A DNA stretch of 64,000 bases from Haematococcus lacustris. Taxonomy: Eukaryota; Chlorophyta; Chlorophyceae; Chlamydomonadales; Haematococcaceae. Location of the stretch: the NCBI GenBank assembly GCA_030144725.1, contig JASKMD010000024.1, forward strand, positions 4,708,720 to 4,772,719, in the 5' to 3' direction. The stretch's first letter is position 1. Every line of letters starts with the position of its first letter. The translations under genes were made by a program, and so were the position numbers. The notes under the pieces were generated by a model. It saw nothing but the letters and a program-made list of their open reading frames with translations. It ran no database searches and was not told the DNA's origin. Of this stretch, positions 23,401-33,676 are shown in pieces.

Positions 23401-23937
23401 GCCAAGCAGGCTGGCCAGAGTCACGACAACGACAGCCTTGGACCACACCGCCCCCACACGCTCCAGCACTCTGGACAAACGTGGCCTGTTGGCCTGCAGC
23501 CAGGACGGGAGGAGGCGGGGGGGCAAGGGCGCAGTGACAACTGGTCTCAGGATTGGAGTGTGGGAGCAGGCCACGCCCCAGGCTGAAGATCCTCCATCAA
23601 TGCCTGCCGGTGTAGTCTGCCTCAGTAGTCTTCTCCTTCTTCTTCTATTTATATTTCTTCTTCTACAATTTTTTTCCCTTTTCCTTTTTATTCTACTACT
23701 TCTTTTTCTTTTCCTTTTTTGTTATCGTCTACTTTCTCTTTTTCTACTTCTACTTCTTCCTTTTTTCTTCCTTATTTACTACTTGAATTTCTATTTCTAA
23801 CTCTTCTTCTTCTTTTCTCTCTAATCCTACTTCAACGGTGTTAAGGCAATAGCCGCCCACCTGCTGCCCCACTGCTTGCCTCACTAGGTAAGCTGCTCCT
23901 CTGGCAGCTGGGCGGCTGCTGTTTCTGTTGCTCCCTG

Positions 23938-23968
<31 letters not shown>

Positions 23969-25173
23969 ATGCTGCTGGTGCCCCCCACCCCTCCCCCCTG
24001 CTGGTGCTTGGAGCCACGTACCTGCGCCTGCGCCGCCATCCTGGCTATGCGTGCCGGCGTGCTGTCTTCAGCCTTGGCGGTCACCTTGACCACCAGCAGC
24101 CCGTCCGTGTTGACTGACCCAGCCGGCACCAGGTCCCCTGCAGGGGTCAGGCAGGGCATCAACAGCTAGGTTGGGCATCAGGGTCAGGGGTCAGCTGTCA
24201 GGGGCAGGGGCAGGCGGGGCATCAGGAGCAGGGGTCAGGCAGGGCGCCAGAGCGGGCACCATAGTCGCTGGTAAGCTGGCATACAGGGGAGGCAGGGGGG
24301 ACAGCACAGGCAGCGGAAGACGTGGCCATGATGGCCAACTGGCACCAGGCCTTGGTAGGGTGTGTGCATTGGCAGGGAGGCCAATTGCCAGTACTCCAGC
24401 CTGCAGCTGGCCTAGTGTATGGGACAGCCAGGGGAGATTGCTGAGCCTCAGACTCCACAGCTGATGCATGTGCCGCCGTTGACAAGGTGCATGGCTGCTG
24501 GCAATGCCACATCAATGGACTGTGGCATGTGGCTGGTTGGCTGCATAAATTAACATCTCAATCACCACTGCCATCGACACCGTCGCCATCCTGCGTGGCA
24601 CTTGCATCGCCCGCCCATGCGCCAGCGCCTCAATGCATGCACATCCGATGCATGCATGCGGCATGATGGCTTGCAACAAACTTGCGGGCGGTGTGACCCA
24701 GGAGTGTGACCCTGGAGTGTGACCCACAGGCCATACCAGGAGCTAAGGGCACGGGTGCAGATTCCCCGCTGACGTGTTGCATGGACAGGTTGGCACGGCC
24801 CCACACGATGCGGCCGTCCAGGGGTACCTGCAGCAGGTAGTCACCAGGCAGGGAAACAAGGGTAAGGCCAGGTAGCGTCCAGGGCAGGAGGCATTCAGGG
24901 GCAGGAGGCATTCAGGGGGAGGCGTCGAGACCTCCTGCACCAGCAGGGAAACAAGGGTGAGGCCAGGAGGCATCAAGGGCCGGAGGCATCAAGGGCCGGA
25001 GGCATCAAGGGGCAGGAGGCGTCCAGGGATGCATTCAGGCCATGAGGCATAGCATCCCCACAGCGAGCGGGCTTCCATCGTCATGGCTGGCACAGCCAGG
25101 GTGTGGCAGCAGCGACAGCAGTTGTACTATGAGAATGATGGCATGGGTCAGTTGCATGTGGCCAGGAAAACTG

Positions 25174-25227
<54 letters not shown>

Positions 25228-25308
25228 GTGCGGCCCTCCATCATCATGGCTGGCACAGATTGAGAATGACAGCATGCGGGCGGGCAAACTGTGCTGCTGC
25301 TTATGCTT

Positions 25309-25347
<39 letters not shown>

Positions 25348-27541
25348 GCCTGTTGCAGTATGCAGTGGCACACACCATCAGGCCCAGCCCTTACAATTGT
25401 GCGTGGGCAGGCGGGCAGACGGCACACAGCGTGGCAGCTTTGCTGCTACCCATCTCACAGCTCACCTCACCGGCCCCTCCACGTTGCACCAACACCCTGC
25501 CTCACCCCTGGCACCAAACCCCACCCCACACCCCCTGTCACACTCTCACTCTCACACTCTCACTCTCACACTCACACTGTCACCAGTCCTGACCAGCACG
25601 TGTTGGCCCAGTACCACAGAGCGGGCGGGGCAGGGGCGGGCGGAGCTGATGAGGGGGGTGCCTGCTCCTTCCTCCACCTCCACCAGCACAGCCTGCTGCC
25701 AGCCACACCAACACCAGCGGGCCACAGCCACCCTCGGGTACCCCAACATGGTGTGGCAGGAGCAACTGAAACTGCCAGGTTAAGTGCCCTTGGCGGGAGG
25801 TACAGAGGGAGGATCGAGGCAGGGAGCGGTAGAGGGGCGGCAAGGGGGAGTCAGGAAATGAGGTGCTCCTGGTGCTCCTGGTGTGCATGGACGACTGCAC
25901 AACCCCTGACACCTGACCCCCTGACCCCTGACCCCTGACCCCTGACCCCGCCCCACGTTGCCCCGCCCCTGCCCCCACCTCCCCCCACCTCTTGTGGCAC
26001 AGCAGCCAGCAGGCTCTGTAGGCTGCCCTGCGCTTGCGCTGTGAAGCGCTCCTCTAAGCTGTGTGACAGCTGGAACAGCAGCAGCAGCAGCGCGCCCTGC
26101 AGAACCCAGCCAGGCACCACTAGGGGTGGGGGGTGGGGGGCGGCAGCAGCAGCCAGGGGGCAGTGGCCTGCTGACAGCATGAGGGTGCCGGGAAACAGCC
26201 CTAGTGAGTCAAAGCCAAGCGCTGGAAGAGGCAAGGTCATGGAGGTGCTGGACAGGAGGACCAACAGCAATCAGCATTGAGCAGCATGACAGCGGCCAGC
26301 AGGGGCTGGGGGGAACTGGGGCTAGGTGTCAGCAGGGGGGACAGCTGGGTCACACGGCTCAATGTGCGCAGCGTAGACATGCTTGCAGCAGGAGCAGAGC
26401 AGCAGCAGGGACAGGGACAGCAGCGGCCTGGTGGCAGCAGCAGACTTCCCACTGGCCTGCCCTGACCCTTCACCACCCTGACCCTGACCCTGACCCTGAC
26501 CCTGACCCACTCCCATTCCACTCCCCACCATTGCAATGACGTAGCCCCACCATGCCCTACTGCAACTGGCCTTCCATCCTGGTAAGCCCAGACCCCACCG
26601 TGCCCAGCCCCCTGATCTGCCCAGTGCCGTGCTGCTGGCCTGCTCTTCCCTCCCCTCAGCTGGCACCTGATGGCCATCCTCCTGAGCATCCTCCCTGTCA
26701 TTGATACTGGAGGCCCCTCCCCTCCCAGGCCCCCCCTGGTGACCCACCCCCTTGCCCCACCTCCCCTCCCAGGCCCCCCCTGCTGACCCACACCCCTGCC
26801 CCACCTCCCCTCCCAGGCCCCCCTTACTGACCCAGGTAAGGAGGGGCTGATAGGGCATTGGACGGCATGGGACAGGGCAGGTTAGGCCATTTAAATGACC
26901 ATGAAGACCAGGGGCCTGTCACTGACCTCCTGAGCCATACCCAGGTACAGCGTCCCGCACGCAGCCAAGGCCATGAGCACATGGGTGTCCAACTCTCCAC
27001 CAGCTGCTATGCACAGCGACTCCATGACCTGGGGTAGTCCTGACAGCACGAACACACCCGCCACGCTGAGTTGCTGAACAGCCGCCAGTGCTGCAGAGGA
27101 GGGGCCGGCTGGCAGGGCGGGCAGGCTGGCCAGCTGGGACAGGGCATACAGCCCAATGGACAGAAGAGAGCACACCCCGCTGTGCTGCATGGCGCTGCTG
27201 AGGCGCAGGATGCCAAGCCATTCCAGCACCCGACTGACGATGCTGGGCTTGAAATGGTGGTGGTGGTGGTGGTGGTGGTGGTCGTGGTGGTCGTGGTGGA
27301 CATGATTGTGGTCGTGGTCATGGACCTGGTTGTGTTCGTCAGAGTGGTCGTGCGTATGCCGAATAACTCCAGCGGTTGCAGCTGCTGCTACAGGTGCGTG
27401 ATGCCTGCCTCTTCCACTCAGCCTCGCAGATTTCTTGCGACTATGTGGCGTAAACGAAGAGTGCGCTGAGTGTCTCGGCGACATCACACCAGCACGAGAG
27501 GGTATACAATCACCACCTCGCAGCATGTGCAAAGGGCGCAA
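16908..27541 (-). CDS. HMA1: P1B-type heavy-metal ATPase, HMA1 family (chloroplast envelope)
   Basis: Thirteen exons fit: 27541-26927, 26096-25989, 25695-25576, 24827-24737, 24137-24022, 23493-23351, 22925-22762, 22025-21074, 20733-20189, 19805-19662, about 19400-19108, 18631-18524 and 17150-16908. All have GT-AG ends and matching phases. The total is 3642 nt (1213 residues), against about 820 for plant HMA1. Motifs in order: His-rich N-terminus (residues ~62-96), HVLMALAACGTLYLGMAQE, actuator VSGESAPV, membrane SPC (~407-409), phosphorylated Asp in DKTGTVT (~450), SSHP (~561), TGDN, MGDGINDAP (~1039) and a last-helix WLAVLLHEGSTLL as in HMA1. HMA1 moves Cu/Zn/Ca-type metals across the plastid envelope. 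The extra length is a Ser/His-Pro-rich insert (~530-700) in the nucleotide-binding domain and a His-rich C-tail (~1174-1213). The start of exon 11 is the least certain join. Confidence 0.92.
17706..18410. repeat. Repeats in HMA1 intron 12
   Basis: Four tandem copies of a 21-bp unit (GGCAGCTGTGGAGGGAGTGAT) lie at 17709-17790. A longer duplication pairs GGGACTGAGTCACTTGGGTT at about 17659 with the same words at 18361. The ACCAAACA-GAGTGAGGGCCGG words at about 18135 are likewise paired with 18417. The intron thus carries a diverged ~0.3-0.7 kb internal duplication near its 5' splice site. Confidence 0.7.
19880..19940 (+). repeat. Degenerate TTAGGG-like cluster in HMA1 intron 9
   Basis: Five TTAGGG/TTAGGGTT words separated by short spacers within about 60 bp. 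It lies between exons at 19805 and 20189. Confidence 0.7.
22385..22630. repeat. Telomere-like words in HMA1 intron 7, both orientations
   Basis: GGTTAGGGTTCGGTTAGGGT-type units run at about 22398-22450. These are followed at 22545-22630 by ACCCTAACCCTAATCTCATC-type units in the opposite sense. The two blocks form a loose head-to-head pair inside the intron. Confidence 0.75.
23625..23830 (+). repeat. Long pyrimidine tract in HMA1 intron 5
   Basis: About 200 bp made almost only of T and C (TTCTTC, TTTTTC, CTACTTC words) with a few A. On the transcribed minus strand of the gene this is a purine-rich stretch. It is far longer than a splice-site polypyrimidine tract, and it is on the wrong strand to be one for HMA1. 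Confidence 0.8.
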
Positions 27542-28125
27542 ATGAGTTAAGATTGTCCAAGCGGAAGTGTTCAGAATACAGCAATGGGAGTGACATCAGC
27601 AGCGGTTCCTTAACAGCGCTGTACAGAGAGTAATAAGGACCGCTAAGTGTAATATAGAGGCCGGTCCGGTACCATGGGTCCTTAGCTTTTGACCCCTAGA
27701 CTCTGCTTGAGCACTCCCTGTTCCGTTCCTGGAGCTCAGAATCTCCAGTTACGTTAACGTGAAGGCTACTGCTAGCGTGGCTAATGCCCAATTATGTCCC
27801 GCACATCTGGTGTGTGTGCCTCCAACTAGAGCTCCTGCAGCCCTCTCACCCCTCACTTGGGCCTACATTGGAGTTGGAGCACTAGGGACCACTAGGGACC
27901 ACTCAGTCAATGTTATGGGCTGTGTGGAGTTATATTCCCATGCTCATGGCACATGGCATGGGCTGCCTTACCACCTGCATGACCCCTGTAGCAGGGCTGT
28001 GGTCTAGAGTTGGCATGACGGACATGCACTGATGTCTGCTGGTGACAGCTTAAGAGAGGGGGCACACACTACTGTGCCCCAGCAGGCTGCATGGGTGGGC
28101 GGTCTCGCAGTCGTTGGCACCCAAG
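27542..28125. promoter_or_regulatory. Upstream region of HMA1
   Basis: Intergenic interval between the HMA1 start codon and the Fanzor-like remains. It presumably holds the HMA1 promoter and 5' UTR. I can name no motif with confidence. A 10-bp unit, CACTAGGGAC, is repeated at about 27878-27900. Confidence 0.3.
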
Positions 28126-28870
28126 GCCAGGGTACTCCTTGCCCTTGCCTGGCAGAGCTGGCAGGTGCGACCACCAGCACAACTCCAGTCGGCGCCACCT
28201 GCTCTCCCCGATGTGCTACATGTTCAGTCCCGGTCCAGCCACCTGCCTGGCTGTGGCGCTGGTTTGGCTTTGGCAGCCCTTTCCCTTGGCCTTGCCTATG
28301 CCCTTGGTGGGCTGGGTGGGTTCAGCTGCCTGCTCAGCCTTGGTGCGCTTGGTGCGCTTGGCTGGCGGGGGAGTGCTGGCCCCAGCCTCTGAGGCTGCGG
28401 GCTGTGTGGCTTCCTGGTTGCTGCATGGGTCCTGTGGAGGCTTGCGGGGAGCCACTACCGGGCACCACATCAGACCCTGCACTGGCTGATCACGCTGCTG
28501 GCTCCAGGCTGGACGCAGCAACCGGTGGTGCACCTGCCCTGCTGTGGGCTTCTAGTCTGCAGGCCTGGTGGGCTGCTCATGGTCCAGCTCCTCCTCACAG
28601 GACTGCTTGCCATTCACTGCTGTGCTGACCCGGCTGGTGCGGTGCTTGTCCGCAAGCACTACCCTGCCCCGCTGCTGGTCGGCGCCCCTGGGCGAGCACA
28701 CCACCTTGCAGCAGGCCGGCAGCACTTCATATACCCATAGCGCTTCATGGACAACTCCGCCATTTCCTTCTCTAACTGTAACCATGCACACAAGGCAAAC
28801 AGGGTGGCTGACATGGTGGCAGCTGGTTAGGTATGTCACAGTCAACTTCTCTTTCACTCCATGACCAACC
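28126..28870 (-). pseudogene. Fanzor/TnpB-like C-terminal remnant
   Basis: Read on the minus strand in shifting frames. First, RGRVVLADKHRTSRVSTAVN (about 28670-28620) resembles the DExRTSxxCxxC step of the TnpB zinc-ribbon/RuvC region. A Lys-rich linker follows (KRTKRTKAEQ, about 28340). Then WLDRD at 28241-28227 would be the start of a RuvC-III DRDxNAAxN motif, but the reading meets a stop straight after it. Next come IGESRW, LELCWW and GKEYPGLG (28207-28126). In-frame stops (28552, 28216) and at least one small deletion show it is not functional. The family call rests on the spacing of RTSRVS and WLDRD and on resemblance to C-terminal sequences of algal transposon proteins as I recall them. 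Confidence 0.5.
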
Positions 28871-29589
28871 CACCCCCCCCCAATACCTAGCCCTCCCACC
28901 CACCCACCCCTCACCTTCTTCCAGAACTGCTCCAGCGCCCGGTCCTAGGCTCCCTACAGCTACAGCCACTGCCGTACCCTTGCTCTTGCTCACACACGTC
29001 CCCTTTGTAGAGGGGTTGACTTCACTTATGTTGGGGTAGACTTGCTGTAGTTGGCTATCGTTGCCACTTCTGCGCCACTTGCGCAACAGGACCTTGTCGC
29101 CCATGTACACACAACCCTGGCTTGGCCTACCTGGCTTTGGCATGGCTGGGTGACCTTCCCATCTGCACAGCTCAGTGGGATGTGGCCCTGGGCCGGCTGC
29201 ACAGCGGTGATTGTTGAGCACGGCTGACACGTACCGGTCATGCAACTTGCAGGGGTGTGGTGGGGGAGGCGAAGTTAGGTCATGTGTGATGCCATGCAAT
29301 GTCACACACATGTGTAGCGTTAGGCCAGCGGGTACCTGATGTTTTTGTTTGTTGAGCACATCAAGCCCCTAACACAATTGTTTGGCCTCGGTGAAAACTG
29401 GCCGCAGCCACCTGCGAGGGCACAGGTCAATGCTCAGTGGTAAGATCTCACTTGGAGCTGTCATCTTGACCATACTCAGCCATTGGCCGCCACCACTTCT
29501 CAACACGACTAAACCCTAGCCTTGCCCTATCCTCACCCCTCTCACCTAAAGGATTGGGGTGGCATATCAAGGAGGACCTCACTGGGGGT
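28871..29589 (-). other. Middle of the broken mobile locus
   Basis: A minus-strand frame from 29359 reads LTLHMCVTLHGITHDL and later MGDKVLLRKWRRSGN and YPNISEVNPSTKGTC. It looks like degraded coding or repeat sequence. I could not assign a domain and do not claim it belongs to the same protein. Confidence 0.3.
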
Positions 29590-29710
29590 GCTGTTTGCTT
29601 AGCTGACCCGGCTGGTGCGGGATTGATCCACCATCACAACTCGCCCCGCTGGGAACTGCCCAAATGCCTCCTTCAACATCTGCCTGACTTGGACACCCCT
29701 GCAGCCAATG
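29590..29710 (-). pseudogene. Second RTSRVS-bearing remnant
   Basis: On the minus strand this reads VRQMLKEAFGQFPAGRVVMV then DQSRTSRVS and a stop (about 29600). It repeats the RTSRVS block found at 28650-28625, so parts of at least two related copies, or a duplicated segment, are present in this 2.5-kb stretch. Confidence 0.45.
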
Positions 29711-29922
29711 GTGCTGCTGTCATTGAAGCCAGCTGCCCCGTAGGCCAGTACATAGGCCATATGGGGCATAGTTAACTGGCCTACTTAGGTAGATAGGCCC
29801 CACAGGCCATACAGCTCCCGGTCTAAACCAAACAGCCAGGCCCCGCCAAATAGCCAGGATGCTCGGATGTACAGGCTGTATGCAATGTCGTCGAGCAAAA
29901 GGAAGAAAGAAAGAAAGAAAGG
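29711..29922. other. Gap with tandem GGCC-type words
   Basis: Short gap with repeated TAGGCCA/ACAGCCAGGCC words and a GAAAGAAAGAAAG microsatellite (about 29900-29920). No gene is seen. Confidence 0.4.
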
Positions 29923-30671
29923 CTACGCCCTCGCCGACGGGCGTGAGGCCAAGTTGGCGCCTCGGGCCTTGCGGTCACCTTGCAAACCAACCCACCAGAG
30001 TAGTTTTCTTACGTCGTCAGGTGGGGCCGTGATGTTGCCGAAAGCGGTCTGCAGCTGCTGGCCGACGTGATCCACCATGTTGCTATCAGAGAGGTATCGT
30101 GGGATTGCTTCAAGGCGGGCGCGGAGGTCGGGGTGCGCGGCCAGCACGGCAGCGACTGCTGCACTCGGCCGAGTGTACTCGCCGTCACCGGGTAGGCCGC
30201 GGCACAGCTGTCGGAACAAATTGTCGCAGTTCAGGTCCGGGATGTCTGCTGCGGAGACTGGGATGTCTGTGTCTGTGTATGACAGTGGCTGGCCTTGCGC
30301 GTCGAGCTGGTCGGCTGCGTGCAGGGTAAAGAAGCCACGCACGAGGAAGCCCAACAGCAGGCTGCCAATCACCCCCCGCTCGCTGATGGCCTTCACCCGT
30401 GGGCGCACAGCACGTTCTAGGAAGGCATCCCAAAGCTCTTGCGGGAGGTGCTTGGTCAGGTGAGTTAATTTACACTTGCGGGCGTGGAACGTATAACCCG
30501 AACGCGGGCAGCGCGGGCCTCTCCTGAAGCCTTCCTTCTGCGCACTGCCTCGGTAAGTCCAGGCTGTGCTTCCTCGTCTCGGTCAACTACGTCGAAGTCG
30601 GGGTCCTCCGGCACTGCCCTAGGCCCACCCACAACGGTTCGTCTCTCCTTCCTCGCCATAAACAATAGCAA
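29923..30671 (-). pseudogene. N-terminal part of a Fanzor-like or related transposon protein, frame-shifted
   Basis: Two overlapping minus-strand frames read continuously. Frame 1 runs from Met at 30656 (MARKERRTVVGGPRAVPEDP) to about 30480 and ends RVIRSTPAS. Frame 2 continues with RKCKLTHLTKHLPQELWDAF, then VKAISERGVIGSLLLGFLVR, LCRGLPGDGEYTRPSAAVAA, and YLSDSNMVDHVGQQLQTAFG to a probable GT donor near 29965. The frame change falls in a GCCCGC run, consistent with loss of a few bases. The helical, Arg-rich sequence would suit the recognition lobe of a TnpB-like nuclease whose C-terminal scraps lie downstream on the same strand, but linkage to them is inferred. The start codon is only about 35 bp from the inverted repeat at 30692. 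Confidence 0.4.
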
Positions 30672-30691
30672 CGTGAGGCAGGAACATATAT

Positions 30692-33676
30692 GTCACCCCC
30701 GCCATTGGCTGCACCCCTGATAACTATCCGACTGATCTTTAAGAGTTTTTCAGCGATTCTTGCGCAGGGCTGTGCAGCTCACGAGCGCGAGGCTAGCGGG
30801 CTGCTCGGGCTGATGTGCACCTGTGCCGGGGCGGGCGGGTGTGTTGAGAATTCTGGTCGCATTGTGCCGGAATTGGCCTGCTGTGTGGGGCTGTGATCGG
30901 CGAATAGCTATCTCGCTCAGCGGCTCAGCTTTTCAAAATTTTGAATTTCTTGTCGGGCGCAGGACCCCCCCGACATGTGTTCTAGTGCTAGTGCTAGTGC
31001 TGATCATGTGCTTGATAGTGCTGGTGTGGCTTCCGGGCTGTCCCTGCACAACAATGTGCGACAACAAGCGTGCGACTCGTGTCACGTAAGACCATGTCAA
31101 ATTTGCATGAAAATGGCACTTTTCCGGCCGTTCTCACTGTCCAACCAGGGCGGCAGGATGTGAACTGCTAGTTCTGTGCAGCTCCTAGTGTGGGCTTCTA
31201 TCGTGTAATCAGGACATAAACGCGTTGTGTTCATGTGTGGGCCGTTTGTGATGCTCCAAAGTAGACCCCCATGCACCTTACATAACCAGCCAAATCAGCC
31301 ATATAAACGCTTCACCTCATATTCAAACTCCAGCTGCTCACTCCTTAGGTCCCTCACCACTAAACGACGCAGTTTCCGACGTTCCTTTGGCCTATCCAAC
31401 CCCATGTGCTGGCAATATCGTGCACAGTGTGTGTTGGTCAGTTTGCCAAAGCACACCTCATCATGCAACAAATCGGGATGGAACCACATCAACAATGCAT
31501 AACACTCTTCGTCATCATACACCTCCTTCACAATGTCTTGAAACATGGGCATGGGCTGAAGTGGGGTAGTGGTGTCAGGCTTTATGCATGGCAGGCTTGG
31601 CACACTCATGCACGTGCTGCATGCACAAGCAGCCATGGCCCATTGAGGCTGCTCCCTGTCAGGTGTGAACACCATGCGGTGCATTGCCCTACACCCCTCC
31701 ACCTTATCATACATGCGTTGGATTCAGCTTGCTGCGCTGGCCTGGGCTGAGGGGGAGGGGGAGCGGTTGCCAGCAGCAGGCTTTGATGGGCACCCACCAC
31801 CTCTGAGTAGGGCAGCCCTGGAATGCGCAATGCATGGGCCACATTATGGAGCCTGCACATGCACACAAGCATCCCAAGTGTGGTGTGGTGTGGTGTGGTG
31901 TGGTGTGGAGTGGTGTGTCCTGGCGTGGGCGCATGAAGAGGGGTGACCTGAGGGACCCAGGGACCTGGGGAGAGCATGTAGAATGGTCTGGGAGGGGGTG
32001 GTGGGTGCTGACAGCCTGCTGGACTGCCGCCTCTTGCGGCTGCTTCTCCACCTGCTGCTGCTTTAGTAGCAGGTCTGCCTGCTGCTGCTGCAACAGGTGT
32101 TGCTGTGCAGCCAGCTGCTGCTGCACCTGGCGTTGCAATTCAGCCCCACTTTGTGCCTCGAGCTGTTGCTGCAGCCTGTTAAGCTGCTGCTGCAACTGCA
32201 CCTGGTGGTGTTGCTGAGCCACCTGCTGCTCCCTCTGCTGCAGGTCCGCCTGCTGCAACTGCACCTGGTGCTTCTGCTGAGACACCTGCTGCTCCCTCAG
32301 CTGCAGGTCCGCCTGCTGCTGCTGCACCTGTTGCTGCTGTTGAGCCACCTGCTGCTCCCTCAGCTGCAGGTCCGCCTGTTGCTGCTGCACCTGGTGCTTC
32401 TGCTGAGACACCTGCTGCTCCCTCAGCTGCAGGTCCGCCTGCTGCTGCTGCACCTGTTGCTGCTGTTGAGCCACCTGCTGCTCCCTCTGCTGCAGGTCCG
32501 CCTGCTGCTGCTGCACCTGTTGCTGCTGTTTAGCCACCTGCTGCTCCCTATGCTGCATGTTTGCCTGCTGCTGCTGCAGCTGGTGTTGCTGCTCAGCCAA
32601 CTGCTGCTCCCTCAGGTGCATGTCTGCCTGCTGCTGCTGCAGCTGCTGTTGCTGCTCAGCCACCTGCTGCTCCTTACGTTGAAGTTCCTCCTGCAGGAGG
32701 TCCTGCAGCTGTTGCTGTAGATGTTGCAAGCGTTGGGTGTCAGTAGCTTGTTGCTCCCTCTGCTGCAGTTCAGGCTGCAGCTGGTGCAACTGTGCCTCAT
32801 AAGCACCAGCATCAGCCTGTGCCTGGGCCTCAGCCTCGTAAGCACCAGCATCAGCCTCATCAGCACCAGCCTCATCAGCACCAGCATCAGCCTGTGCCAG
32901 GGCCTGAGCCTCAGCAACACCAGCCTGGGCCTTGGCCTCAGCCTCAGCAGCACCAGCCTGGGCCTTGGCTTCAGCCTCAGCAGCCCTGCGCTGTGCCATA
33001 ACCTCCCTCGCTTTTTGCGCACCGGCACATCTAGCCATCACCCCCCTTTTCTTGGTAACCATGGCGTTTACAGGCCTGCACAACGGCAAACACTTCTCAC
33101 AGCTCAGTGTCTGCATGTTTTTCACTAATTCTTGCCGTTCGTGGTTGCTCAGAAGCCACAAGCACCAGTAATCAGGAACTCTTGTGCAACCTAAAAATGG
33201 CTGCAACATGTGGACTGAACCTGTTTTCAGCGACAATCCGCAATCGCGGTCACGCTCCCAACCCACAATGCCATCGACCTGCGGAGGCGCCGTTTGATGA
33301 CAAAAGGTGACACTTTGGAGCGGGGGGCAAGGAAGCAGGCCGGGAAGCAGCAGGTGAGCTTGGGAGTGGGTCTCGATTCGTGCTAGGACGTTGCAGCACT
33401 GATGCGTGCTAACCTGAAAAGTTGGCATGTCCAGTCAGGATGCGCCATTCACGCCGCTCTGGGTCAAGGCTGCCTAATGCCGTCGCTAAATGTGTCTGCG
33501 ACGCTCCAGAACACGTCGCGTGTTGGGGGCCAGCCACCCGGCAAACCGCTGGGGCTGGCTGCACTCTATTCGGGCCATTACTAGCTCATCGCACAAATCG
33601 GCGGCCTCATCCGTGCAGAAATGAGTAAGAAAGTTATCTCTTGAGCCATGGGGGTGCAGCCAATGGCGGGGGTGAC
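30692..33676. mobile_element. 3-kb DNA element with 26-bp perfect terminal inverted repeats
   Basis: The left end 30692-30717 (GTCACCCCCGCCATTGGCTG and six more bases) is exactly the reverse complement of 33651-33676. Both read inward in the orientation expected of terminal inverted repeats. The word ATATA lies one base outside each end and may be a target-site duplication. The interior encodes a Gln-rich coiled-coil protein on the minus strand, and I see no recognisable transposase, so the element may be non-autonomous. It sits directly beside the start of the Fanzor-like remnant. Confidence 0.75.
31295..33428 (-). CDS. Gln-rich coiled-coil protein carried by the 3-kb element
   Basis: Not recognised as a known family. 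The 5' part has a Cys cluster (SCEKCLPLCRPVN, about 33110-33070). Then come Ala/Glu/Gln repeats of the AEAEAKAQAG type (33000-32790), then heptad-like Gln/Leu repeats (32760-32040) built of a 21-residue unit such as QQADLQLREQQVAQ, a clear coiled coil. A second coding block, 31600-31295, ends VRDLRSEQLEFEYEVKRLYG and includes DDEECYALLMWFHPDLLHDE and CARYCQHMGLDRPKERRKLR. An intron probably joins the two blocks. It lies wholly inside the inverted repeats, so it is likely the element's own gene, perhaps a DNA-binding accessory protein. The start is not certain; Met near 33064 is another option. Confidence 0.5.

Noticed and set aside
32040..32720. Plus-strand Leu-rich frame (32097-32720) opposite the coiled-coil gene
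   Set aside because: It is the antisense of Gln-rich CAG/CTG codons. The minus-strand frame extends further into non-repetitive coding sequence on both sides.
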